Of a stretch of DNA of 24,411 nucleotides, positions 1 through 6,851 are shown piece after piece (positions within the stretch are counted from its first letter, which is position 1; the number at the start of each line of letters is the position of its first letter). The position numbers and the translations under genes were made by a program. Under the pieces are notes generated by a model. That model ran no database searches and was not told the DNA's origin. It saw only the letters and a list, made by a program, of their open reading frames with translations. Origin of the DNA: Cellvibrionaceae bacterium (GTDB lineage Bacteria; Pseudomonadota; Gammaproteobacteria; Pseudomonadales; Cellvibrionaceae); NCBI GenBank assembly GCA_021151525.1, contig JAGKXD010000062.1, positions 1 to 24,411 of the forward strand, read 5' to 3'.

Positions 1-410
1 TTTTTAGGGGCAGCTTCTTCAGTCGCAGAGTTAGTTGCTTGTTTTTGCGGTTTACTTGCACGTGTGCCAGAAAGCGAAACATCTACCGTTGGCAATTTAG
101 GGTCTTCGCCGCGCTCGCGGCTTTCTACATAATTAATTGCATCGGAAACTGCGTTAACTACTTTGTTGTGAATTTCATCCATATCTTGTGGTGACATAAA
201 AAATGTCATGTCTACATCGTGGCGGATGTAACGCGGTGGCATACGGTTAAGCGCAACACATGCTACATCGGCCACAAAATCTCTATCACCTTCTTGGGCG
301 CGAGTGCTTTGCTCAAGAATTTCCTCAAGTACCAAACGCTCGTAATAGTTGTGGATGAAATCTATTTCGTCGTAAGCATCAAGTTTGTAATTGCGGCTAT
401 TGGTCAGCAT
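1..410 (-). CDS. ComFB-family protein (late competence development), 3' end cut by window
   Basis: The first 136 codons are visible; the C-terminus lies beyond base 1. The protein begins MLTNSRNYKLDAYDEIDFIH, and residues about 45-70 carry the core VADVACVALNRMPPRYIR followed by a His-Asp-Val-Asp and Phe-Phe stretch. This is the pattern of the ComFB family (short helical proteins named after Bacillus ComFB). After about residue 105 it becomes a low-complexity, Ala/Thr/Lys/Pro-rich tail. Some cyanobacterial ComFB proteins have been described as c-di-GMP receptors; a similar role here is inference. The ATG at 410 is chosen because an upstream ATG at 416 is followed by a stop after six codons and because the purine stretch AAGAGA lies just upstream. 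The gene follows mnmC after a 90-nt gap and could be co-transcribed or have its own promoter; a TATACT-like box lies in that gap. Family assignment is fairly sure, function unknown. Confidence 0.72.
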   Translation of the reverse strand, partial: MLTNSRNYKLDAYDEIDFIHNYYERLVLEEILEQSTRAQEGDRDFVADVACVALNRMPPRYIRHDVDMTFFMSPQDMDEIHNKVVNAVSDAINYVESRERGEDPKLPTVDVSLSGTRASKPQKQATNSATEEAAPK

Positions 411-500
411 TGTCCATATCTCTTATTGGGAACGGCAGGGGATGGAATGAGTATAGACGGGGTTTTGGCTTTGCGAGACCTTTCACGGTCATTGTGAGTT

Positions 501-2534
501 TCAGCGTTTGCTACGGGTTAGATCGCGGATGACAAAACGCGCAGGGTTGAGCGCATTCACCAGCTCGCGCGGCATGGGAATTGGCTCCTGGTTAATTTGT
601 GCGGCGAGCAATTCGGCGCAGAGTGGCGTATAGGCAAGGCCGCGCGCGCCGTGGCCAGTATTGATATAAAGCCCGGGCCAATAGCTGCCGCCCGCGGTAA
701 TACCGGCTCTCGCATTTTTGCGAAGCGGTGCAAAATCTTCCACCATTTCATCAACCTTGGGTAAGGCACCAACAAGGGGTAGGTAATCTGGCAGGGAACA
801 GCGAAAGGCAACGCGGCCTTCGAGGTGATTGGTATCGGCGTTTATCGCCAAGCTTGGCAAGTGTTCACGCAGATTATCCAGATTGGTTTGGTGATCGCTT
901 GTGCGCAACGCGGTTTCAGGGTCTTTGAGATTAAAGGTTGCGCCTGTGCAGAAAATGCCGTCCTGAGCGGGGCTGATATAACCTTCGGCGCATACCACGG
1001 TTTTTAATGATGCGTCAGTTGAATTAGCTGGAAGATAAGTGACTTGCCCACGAATAACTTTGATGGGCAAATGATTGGCGATGTCAAAATTCACTGTGTC
1101 TTTGGCGCTGGCAATAATTGCAACGGGGGCTTGCTTTAGGTCGCCCTTATTTGATGATGCTTGCCAGAGCCCCTGATGATTTGTGAGTTGAGTAACTTCA
1201 AAATCATATGTGACTTGAATGTTGGGGTGGTCAATTAAATAGGCGCATAATTTTCTTGGATCAATCCAGCCCGCTTGCGGAAAAAATAATCCACTTTGAG
1301 TAAGCGAAATGCCCGCTAATTCGCTCGCTTGTTCAGCGCTAACGAATTGAACCAATTCATTTGCTTGCGCAAATTTATGGTGTAATTGGTTGTGCAATTC
1401 CGCTTCAGAATTTTTATAGGCGAGTTGTAATACACCGCAATTATTGCCAACTGTTTCCCAAAGTGGTCGATAAAAATTTAATGCATATTGCAAACTTGCC
1501 AAATTAAATGCGGCTTGCGCTTCATTCATGGGGGAAAGCTTGGCATAGAGCACGCCTTGAGGATTGCCTGAGCCTTCTTGTGCAAGCGCCGTGTGGCGCT
1601 CAAGAATATTTACAGTCCAACCGCGTTCGGCTAAGGCTCTTGCCGTGTGACAGGCGGCCAAACCACCGCCGATAATTAAAGCGCGTTTTTCGGTGAAGCG
1701 CCTATTGTTTTTATCGATTGTCCAAGGCACAGGGTAAGGCGAAAAGCTGCCGCGATAAGTGAAATCATTTGGATCAAGCGCAAGTGGTTCATCTGCAAAT
1801 AAGGCTTTAACCATTTCGCGTTTGCGTCCAAAGCCGGCAACTTTTTGTATGGAAAATCCTGCGGATTTTAAACCGTTTTTGACAATGGCGGCTGCACTAA
1901 AGGTTGCGGCTGTTGTTCCTGTGCTGCTGAGGTTGCGAATGCAGGCGAATAATTCATTGCTCCACATTTGCGGATTTTTAGAGGGTGCAAAGCCATCTAA
2001 AAACCAGGCATCAACTTTTATTCCAGAGTTAGCATAAAGCGGGTGAGTGGTTGCAAGTAGTTTGCTAAAACCTTGCGCAGCGTCATCAATAATCAACGTG
2101 AGTTTGATGCGGCCGCCCATAAAACTTAGGCGATGAAAACCTGTGCCAACAAAAACCGGATAAGCCGAAATTAATTCTTCTGCCAATAAATTTAATTCTG
2201 GCCAAAGCGCGAGTGCACGCGTTAAATCGGCTTTGTTGAGCGGAAATTTTTCAACGCTGACAAAATGTAATTGCGCAGATTGAGGTGCAGTCTTAAGCCA
2301 CAATTCCCACGCGGCTAAAAAATTTAAGCCAGAACCAAACCCGGTTTCGGCAATGGTGAAATGGTTTGATTCCGCAAGAGCAGCCCAACGCTCTGCTAAT
2401 TGGTTGTGCTGTAAAAATACGTGGCGGGTTTCGGCTAATCCATTAGCTTTGGAAAAATAAACATCGCCAAAAATACTGGAGAGGGGCTGGCCTTCGTCAT
2501 CCCAATTAAGTTGAGCGCTGGTGATGTCACTCAC
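501..2534 (-). CDS. mnmC: MnmC, bifunctional tRNA 5-methylaminomethyl-2-thiouridine biosynthesis protein
   Basis: The bifunctional enzyme finishes the mnm5 side chain on U34 of several tRNAs. Its FAD-dependent C-terminal domain removes the carboxymethyl group from cmnm5(s2)U, and its N-terminal SAM-dependent domain methylates the resulting nm5U. The 677-residue length matches the family (E. coli about 668). The N-terminal half has the SAM loop ETGFGSGLNFL (about 63-73) and the family block WFLDGFAPSKNPQMW (about 178-192). The second half starts with the Rossmann FAD motif ALIIGGGLAACHTARALAERG-type sequence near residue 284 and ends with a GHGARGL block typical of DAO-like oxidases. The start is GTG at 2534, which overlaps the fldB stop by four bases (GTGA), so translational coupling is likely. 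It is the third member of a yqcA-fldB-mnmC chain. No strong terminator follows. Confidence 0.95.
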   Translation of the reverse strand: MSDITSAQLNWDDEGQPLSSIFGDVYFSKANGLAETRHVFLQHNQLAERWAALAESNHFTIAETGFGSGLNFLAAWELWLKTAPQSAQLHFVSVEKFPLNKADLTRALALWPELNLLAEELISAYPVFVGTGFHRLSFMGGRIKLTLIIDDAAQGFSKLLATTHPLYANSGIKVDAWFLDGFAPSKNPQMWSNELFACIRNLSSTGTTAATFSAAAIVKNGLKSAGFSIQKVAGFGRKREMVKALFADEPLALDPNDFTYRGSFSPYPVPWTIDKNNRRFTEKRALIIGGGLAACHTARALAERGWTVNILERHTALAQEGSGNPQGVLYAKLSPMNEAQAAFNLASLQYALNFYRPLWETVGNNCGVLQLAYKNSEAELHNQLHHKFAQANELVQFVSAEQASELAGISLTQSGLFFPQAGWIDPRKLCAYLIDHPNIQVTYDFEVTQLTNHQGLWQASSNKGDLKQAPVAIIASAKDTVNFDIANHLPIKVIRGQVTYLPANSTDASLKTVVCAEGYISPAQDGIFCTGATFNLKDPETALRTSDHQTNLDNLREHLPSLAINADTNHLEGRVAFRCSLPDYLPLVGALPKVDEMVEDFAPLRKNARAGITAGGSYWPGLYINTGHGARGLAYTPLCAELLAAQINQEPIPMPRELVNALNPARFVIRDLTRSKR

Positions 2535-3052
2535 ACGCCAAACTCATTGCGGACTTGCTCGCACCACATGGCGATACGCTCAGCAGTCTTATTGAACTCA
2601 TTCTCTTCATCCAACGCCAAACCCACAAAGTGGGTGCCGTCTGGCGCCAGTGCTTTGGAGGCTTCGTAGGTGTAGCCGTCTATTGGCCAGTAGCCGCAAG
2701 GAATCGCTCCGCGGGCGACTACTTTGCTGTGCAAATAGCCCATGGCATCCAGAAACCATTCGGGGTAACCGATTTGATCGCCAAGCCCGTAAAGGGCGAC
2801 TTTCTTGCCGGTGAAGTCAACCTCGCTAATGTCTTCCCAAATCTCTTCCCAATCTTCCTGCAGCTCGCCGTAGTCCCAAGTGGGAATGCCAAGGATAACG
2901 AAATCGTAAAACTGGGCGGTGATAATCGGGGTTTCATTAATGTTGAAGAAATCCACCAGATCTTCGCCCAGTTCGGCGCGAATTTTCTCGCCAGCCATTT
3001 CGGTGTAGCAGGTAGAGCTGCCGTAGAAGAGGCCAATAGGTGCTTTTGTCAT
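2531..3052 (-). CDS. fldB: Long-chain flavodoxin, FldB type
   Basis: A small cytosolic FMN protein that carries low-potential electrons. It begins MTKAPIGLFYGSSTCYTE, where residues 12-17 are the phosphate-binding loop. SSTCYT instead of the usual T-G-N-T is the hallmark of E. coli FldB (flavodoxin 2). Further FMN-site blocks are GIPTWDYGELQEDW (about 55-68) and YGLGDQIGYPEWFLDAMG (about 90-107), and CGYWPIDGY follows. The 173-residue length matches FldB. An open frame extends nine codons further upstream, but the ATG at 3052 overlaps the preceding stop as ATGA and aligns with the family N-terminus, so it is preferred. The 3' end overlaps the mnmC start by four bases. The partner protein is not encoded nearby. 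Confidence 0.93.
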   Translation of the reverse strand: MTKAPIGLFYGSSTCYTEMAGEKIRAELGEDLVDFFNINETPIITAQFYDFVILGIPTWDYGELQEDWEEIWEDISEVDFTGKKVALYGLGDQIGYPEWFLDAMGYLHSKVVARGAIPCGYWPIDGYTYEASKALAPDGTHFVGLALDEENEFNKTAERIAMWCEQVRNEFGV

Positions 3053-3495
3053 AGTTGTTGTGCCCAGGTATTTACCCACTCGAGCGTCAGGGCTTCAGGG
3101 CTGTCGCCGCTACAGGCATCTAATACTAGCGGTTCACCAATACGCACTGCGCCCAAGTCGGCAAAGGCGGCATCCAGCATGCGGCCTGCTTCATTGAAGG
3201 TGCTGTAGCTGCTATCGCCCAGGTTAATGACGCCATAGCGTTTGCTGGCGATGCGTGGGTAATCGCGTGTGAGGTGTAGGTAAATAGGTTGAATATTGTC
3301 GGGAAGCTCGCCAGCACCTGTGTTGGAGTGGCAGAGCAACAGAATCTCCTCGCTATTGCGCACTAGATCTTGTGGGCGAGCATAGGTGTTGAGGCTGACT
3401 TCATGGCCAAGTTCGCGCAATCGAGCTGCAGCGACTTCGGCGATTTGCTCGGCTCTACCGTAAACACTGCCAATAAGGATTTGAATGGATGCCAT
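3049..3495 (-). CDS. Short flavodoxin, YqcA/MioC family
   Basis: A 148-residue single-domain flavodoxin-like protein. The N-terminal GSVYGRAEQIAE (9-20) is the FMN phosphate loop region. HSNTGAGELPDNIQPIYLHL (about 56-75) and RYGVINLGDSSYSTFNEAG (about 85-103) are the other two flavin-contact loops, and the order and spacing match E. coli YqcA (149 aa) and MioC (147 aa). The RYGV-LGDSSY-F block is closer to YqcA as I recall the sequences, so no symbol is assigned. MioC has been linked to biotin synthesis and YqcA is encoded beside a tRNA pseudouridine synthase in E. coli; the role here is not shown. The ATG at 3495 is the only reasonable start. Its stop overlaps the fldB ATG (ATGA), so two different flavodoxins are translationally linked. 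It lies 63 nt downstream of trmL, with an inverted repeat in the gap. Confidence 0.88.
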   Translation of the reverse strand: MASIQILIGSVYGRAEQIAEVAAARLRELGHEVSLNTYARPQDLVRNSEEILLLCHSNTGAGELPDNIQPIYLHLTRDYPRIASKRYGVINLGDSSYSTFNEAGRMLDAAFADLGAVRIGEPLVLDACSGDSPEALTLEWVNTWAQQL

Positions 3496-3519
3496 AGCGA
3501 GAACCTGTTTGCTGGAATG

Positions 3520-3545
3520 GCGCGCATCATAGTGGTTTTGCGCGC
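3520..3545. repeat. GC-rich inverted repeat between trmL and the yqcA-like gene
   Basis: GCGCGCA at 3520-3526 and TGCGCGC at 3539-3545 are perfect reverse complements with a 12-nt loop. No T-run follows on the minus strand, so it is not a classical terminator. It could be an mRNA hairpin that lowers or protects downstream expression, or chance in a GCGC-rich stretch. Confidence 0.3.
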
Positions 3546-3558
3546 GAAGCTGAACTCC

Positions 3559-4038
3559 TTAGTTGAGCGATACGTCCAGAGCGCCCTGATAACCCAGCTG
3601 ACGCCAGGCTTCAAATACCATCACGGCAACTGAGTTTGACAAATTCATACTGCGGCTGTTGGCCACCATAGGAATGCGCAGTACCTGATCTTGCGGCAGG
3701 GATTCACGCAAACTGGCAGGTAGGCCCCGAGTTTCCGGGCCAAACAACAGGTAGTCGCCGGCCTGAAACTGCGGAGCGCTGTGGGGGCGAGTGCCTTTAG
3801 TGCTTAAGGCGAAGATTCTGCCCGGTTGTTGTTTGGCAAGGAAATCGTCCCATCCTTTATATAGGTGTACCTCCTGAACCTCGGCATAGTCCATGCCGGC
3901 GCGGTTAACGCTCTTCTCATCCAGCTTAAAACCAAGGGGTTCAATAAGGTGGAGCTGACAACCCGTGTTGGCCGCTAGGCGAATGATGTTTCCGGTATTA
4001 GGGGGAATTTCTGGTTCAAACAAAACAATATGAAACAT
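3559..4038 (-). CDS. trmL: TrmL, tRNA (cytidine/uridine-34-2'-O)-methyltransferase
   Basis: A SPOUT-class methyltransferase that uses SAM to methylate the 2'-O of the wobble nucleotide of the two tRNA-Leu isoacceptors (CAA and cmnm5UAA in E. coli). The 159-residue length equals the family norm (157). N-terminal FEPEIPPNTGNIIRLAANTG (7-26), GDYLLFGPETRGLP (94-107) and RIPMVANSRSMNLSNSVAVM (121-140) are the three SPOUT motifs that build the trefoil-knot SAM site and dimer interface. The ATG at 4038 begins MFHIVLFEPE as in homologues; an AAGG lies about 12 nt upstream. It starts the minus-strand block, divergent from mshI across a 204-nt control region with a 24-bp triple repeat. Confidence 0.96.
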   Translation of the reverse strand: MFHIVLFEPEIPPNTGNIIRLAANTGCQLHLIEPLGFKLDEKSVNRAGMDYAEVQEVHLYKGWDDFLAKQQPGRIFALSTKGTRPHSAPQFQAGDYLLFGPETRGLPASLRESLPQDQVLRIPMVANSRSMNLSNSVAVMVFEAWRQLGYQGALDVSLN

Positions 4039-4096
4039 TTGGCATTTTTACCTTTTATGGTCTAAGGTCATGATAAAGGTTATGTTTGTACTCTCG

Positions 4097-4168
4097 ATTA
4101 TAAAGAAGAGTTATTAGGCAATTATAAAGAAGCGCTATTAGGCAATTATAAAGAAGAGTTATCAGGTG
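4097..4168. repeat. Three-copy 24-bp direct tandem repeat in the trmL/mshI divergent region
   Basis: Units are 4097-4120, 4121-4144 and 4145-4168. Each begins ATTATAAAGAAG and continues to an ATTAGGCA-like end. Unit 2 differs from unit 1 at two positions (AGAGTT becomes AGCGCT); unit 3 differs from unit 1 at three positions near its end (ATCAGGTG). The block fills the middle of the 204-nt gap between the divergent starts of trmL and mshI. Each unit start reads TATAAT on the minus strand, a perfect -10 box toward trmL, and TATAAA on the plus strand. No well-spaced -35 was found for either direction, so whether the repeats are promoter elements or regulator sites is open. Confidence 0.9.
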
Positions 4169-4242
4169 ATTGGTAAAAATCTGCCCAATGCACCCAAAGA
4201 AACTTAAGGTTTTCCCACTCTAAAGAATCAAGAGGCTTTTGG

Positions 4243-5172
4243 TTGAACTGGTTTGGTACAAAGTCGCGGCAAAATGAAGTTATCGGCGTGGAGTTTGCGA
4301 CCGATGGAGTTGCTTTTGCTCATATAAAGCGTACCCCTACCCAACAACCTTTGCTTAGTTATTCTGAATTTATTCCCGTCGAAAGTGGCGTAAACGCCGC
4401 GGATTTGTTACGCAACCGTTTGGTAAAGCTTGGGTTGCAAAAAGTCCCCTGTAATATTGTGATGGCGCCTGGCAATTATCAAATGTTGCTGGGTGAGGCA
4501 CCTAAGGTTCCGCCAGAGGAGCTGGCAGAAGCTTTGCGTTGGCGTGTTAAAGATTTAATCCAATTTCCCATTGCCGATGCAGTTCTGGACGCATTTTTAT
4601 TGCCGGAAGACAGTGCGCGCGGTACAAATCGAATGGCTTATGCTGTAGTTGCTCAACGCAACAATGTCATACAGCTCATAGGTCAAGCCAAAGATGCGAA
4701 TTTAGATTTGCAATCCATAGATATTGCCGAATTAGCGCTACGCAATTTAGCGCAAGCTTGCTGTGATACCAAACGCGGCATCGCCTTGGTAAAGCTGGGG
4801 CAAGGTGGCGGAAGTTTGCAAATTATTCGCGACGGCAATGTGTATTTATCACGTCAATTTTCCCTCGCGTACAATGCAGGTTTGTTAGACGACTTACCCG
4901 GCGACGCTCTTGTCTTAGAACTGCAACGCTCATTGGATTATTTTGAGCGGCAAATGCGTCAAACTCCGCCGAGCCACGTTTATTTATGTGGTGAAAATGT
5001 TACCAGCGATAAACTCACGCCAGAAATTCGCAATAGTCTCGCCGTTAAAATTGAATTGTTTAATCTTGAAGCCGGTTTGCAATTAGGTGAAAGTGTGCAG
5101 GAACACAGCTTATCCTTGTGCTTACTCGCTTTGGGTGCTGCCCTGCGTGAAGATGCGGTGGGGGCTACTTGA
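4243..5172 (+). CDS. mshI: MshI, PilM-like inner-membrane platform component of the MSHA pilus
   Basis: The first gene of the msh locus. The 309-residue protein has an N-terminal GVEFATDGVAFAHI (about 15-28) like the first strand pair of the actin/FtsA-like PilM fold. The middle contains APGNYQMLLGEAP and LRWRVKDLIQFP, typical of MshI. It has no membrane segment and is expected to be a cytoplasmic partner of the PilN-like protein encoded next, whose N-terminus has the PilM-binding motif. The start is TTG at 4243, supported by AGAGG at 4231-4235 with 7-nt spacing; no better ATG exists near the conserved N-terminus. Its TGA overlaps the next ATG by one base (TGATG). The upstream 24-bp repeats probably lie in its control region. 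In Vibrio and Shewanella mshH usually precedes it; here trmL does. Confidence 0.9.
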   Translation: MNWFGTKSRQNEVIGVEFATDGVAFAHIKRTPTQQPLLSYSEFIPVESGVNAADLLRNRLVKLGLQKVPCNIVMAPGNYQMLLGEAPKVPPEELAEALRWRVKDLIQFPIADAVLDAFLLPEDSARGTNRMAYAVVAQRNNVIQLIGQAKDANLDLQSIDIAELALRNLAQACCDTKRGIALVKLGQGGGSLQIIRDGNVYLSRQFSLAYNAGLLDDLPGDALVLELQRSLDYFERQMRQTPPSHVYLCGENVTSDKLTPEIRNSLAVKIELFNLEAGLQLGESVQEHSLSLCLLALGAALREDAVGAT

Positions 5173-5789
5173 TGCAACAGATAAATTTATATCTTCCCGA
5201 ATTTCGTCCCAATCGCGAACCAGTTCGAGCCATCCATATGTTGTGGGGTGGGGTAGCGCTGTTGGTTGTGCTTATTGTGTTTTCGTTTTACTCCAATCAT
5301 GAATACAAATTATTGGAGCAACAACTGGCACAGGAAAAAAATGCTCAACAAGCTTTGCAAGCTCAGCTCCAAGTTTTAAGTTCCAAAAAGCCTGCTCAAT
5401 CGAGTGCGGAGTTAGACGCTAAGGTTGCCCAGTTGCAGAAGAACTTGCAGCGTCATTTGCAGATTCTCAGTATGATCTCGCATCAGGATTTAGGTAACGA
5501 CAAAGGCTTTTCATCGCAGCTAAATGCATTAGGGCAAGCCTCTTTGAGTACAATTTCCGTTGAATCATTTTCATTGCAGCGAGGTGGAAAATACGCCGAG
5601 CTTAGTGGTTTGACTCGTACCGCAGATCAAATTCCTCTTTACTTACAACGCCTGCGTCGCGATTCAAGTTTTGCAGAAGTAGGATTTGGGGTGTTGAATA
5701 TTGAACGCGATAAAGAGCATTCTGGTCTGCTGAAATTTAATTTGGCAAAACCTAAAGATGAAAAAGAATCCGCAGGGGGCCATCACTAA
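5172..5789 (+). CDS. MshI2, PilN-like MSHA biogenesis protein
   Basis: A bitopic inner-membrane protein of 205 residues. The short cytoplasmic tail starts MQQINLYLPEFRP; INLYLP corresponds to the INLLP motif by which PilN docks on PilM. One hydrophobic segment (about 23-42, WGGVALLVVLIVFSFY) is followed by a Gln/Ala/Leu-rich coiled coil (about 45-100) and a ferredoxin-fold-like periplasmic domain. A TTG three bases earlier is also in frame, but the ATG at 5172, joined to the mshI stop as TGATG, gives the conserved N-terminus. The stop TAA shares a base with the mshJ ATG (TAATG). In Shewanella this gene is called mshI2; in other genomes it is annotated only as a PilN-domain protein, so no symbol is given. 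Confidence 0.85.
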   Translation: MQQINLYLPEFRPNREPVRAIHMLWGGVALLVVLIVFSFYSNHEYKLLEQQLAQEKNAQQALQAQLQVLSSKKPAQSSAELDAKVAQLQKNLQRHLQILSMISHQDLGNDKGFSSQLNALGQASLSTISVESFSLQRGGKYAELSGLTRTADQIPLYLQRLRRDSSFAEVGFGVLNIERDKEHSGLLKFNLAKPKDEKESAGGHH

Positions 5790-6505
5790 TGTTTGAGTCG
5801 CTAAAGCTGGATTTTTTAATCTCGTTACAAGAAAAAATTGATGCACGCATTATGCGCGAACGTGTATTGATTTTGCTTACGATACTCGCGTTTATCTTTA
5901 TGCTGTGGAATTTTGTTATCCAATCTTCCATCGATAAAAAGATGCAAGAGGTGAAAGCGAATTTAAGCACCTTGGCGACGCAACGTACCGCTTTGCAAAC
6001 GCAAGTTGCAGCGACTACTCAGGGTTTGCTTAATGATCCGGATAAGCAAAAGAAAGCGCAAATAGAGCAGTTGCAAACAGATATAAAAGGTGTTGAGGCA
6101 CAACTACAAAGTGTTTCGCAAAATTTGATTAGAGCTGAACACCTGCCCCAAGCGTTGCAAGAAGTGTTGGAAAAAACTAACAACCTGACACTGCTTGAAG
6201 TGAAAACATTACCAGCTCGTGAATTGCAGTTTGTCGAAGTGACTGCGCCAACTACATCAGGCGCGCAAAATGCGGAAAAACCTTCGGCAACTGAAGAGGC
6301 GAACGCAGGTGTTTATCAGCATGTTGTTGAATTACGTGTGTCGGGAAGTTATAGCCAAGTCGTGCATTTTTTAATTGAGCTTGAGCATTTACCATGGCGT
6401 TTCTACTGGCAAAGCTTGGATTACAGTGTAGATCATTACCCTAATGCTGAAGTTACCCTTCGCGTGTATACCCTAAGTTCTGAAGAGGGGCTTTTCGGTG
6501 TTTAA
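5789..6505 (+). CDS. mshJ: MshJ, PilO-like MSHA biogenesis protein
   Basis: A 238-residue bitopic protein. The cytoplasmic N-terminus is followed by one membrane helix (about 26-44, LILLTILAFIFMLWNFVI), a long coiled coil (about 48-125, rich in Gln, Leu and Ala heptads) and a C-terminal periplasmic domain ending in a VELRVSGSYSQVVHFLIELE strand-helix block typical of PilO/MshJ proteins. It should pair with the PilN-like protein and link the inner-membrane platform to MshK and the secretin. It is coupled to the previous gene by TAATG, and its stop overlaps the mshK GTG by 8 nt. Confidence 0.9.
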   Translation: MFESLKLDFLISLQEKIDARIMRERVLILLTILAFIFMLWNFVIQSSIDKKMQEVKANLSTLATQRTALQTQVAATTQGLLNDPDKQKKAQIEQLQTDIKGVEAQLQSVSQNLIRAEHLPQALQEVLEKTNNLTLLEVKTLPARELQFVEVTAPTTSGAQNAEKPSATEEANAGVYQHVVELRVSGSYSQVVHFLIELEHLPWRFYWQSLDYSVDHYPNAEVTLRVYTLSSEEGLFGV

Positions 6506-6830
6506 ACTTTCCCATTTTTGTTTGTTGCTTGTAGTGCTTGTTAATGGCGCGCAAGCTCAAGAAGCCGTTACCGATCCTACAAAACCGCTTGGATATTCTG
6601 GCGGCGCGGGAACCGTCGCAGGTGGCGCGCAGGAAACGATTCAATTAACCAGTATTCTTATTGCTGAAGATAGAAAAGTAGCCATTATTAATGGCCAATC
6701 ATTGCGTGAAAACCAAACCCTCAAAGGTATAGGCGCAATAGTAAAAAAAATAGATGCAGATGCAGTGACTCTGCAACAAAACGGAAAAGTCTGGCGCGTG
6801 GCTTTAAATAACACGGCTATTCGCAAATAA
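6498..6830 (+). CDS. mshK: MshK, PilP-like periplasmic MSHA biogenesis protein
   Basis: A 110-residue exported protein. A signal peptide with a hydrophobic core (about 6-16) probably ends at Ala-Gln-Ala (residues 18-20). The mature protein starts with QEAVTDPTKPLGYSGG, the DPT(K/R)P signature of MshK/PilP-type proteins. A small beta domain follows, with LTSILIAEDRKVAIINGQSL and a hydrophobic-charged repeat to the end. Its role is to connect the MshI2/MshJ inner-membrane complex to the MshL secretin. The GTG start at 6498 is supported by AGAGGGG at 6484-6490, 7 nt upstream, and by the signal peptide beginning immediately. It overlaps mshJ by 8 nt. Confidence 0.88.
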   Translation: MFKLSHFCLLLVVLVNGAQAQEAVTDPTKPLGYSGGAGTVAGGAQETIQLTSILIAEDRKVAIINGQSLRENQTLKGIGAIVKKIDADAVTLQQNGKVWRVALNNTAIRK

Positions 6831-6851
6831 TTGCTTTTTGGAGCTATGGCT

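Noticed and set aside
477..490. GACC-TTTCAC-GGTC mini hairpin after mnmC
   Set aside because: The stem is only four bp with no T-run; too weak to call a terminator.
219..497. 92-codon plus-strand open frame near the left edge
   Set aside because: It is antisense to the ComFB-family gene, which has a recognisable product and better start.
2555..3208. 217-codon open frame on the plus strand opposite the flavodoxin genes
   Set aside because: It is antisense to two clearly recognisable flavodoxins and its translation resembles no protein; a shadow frame.
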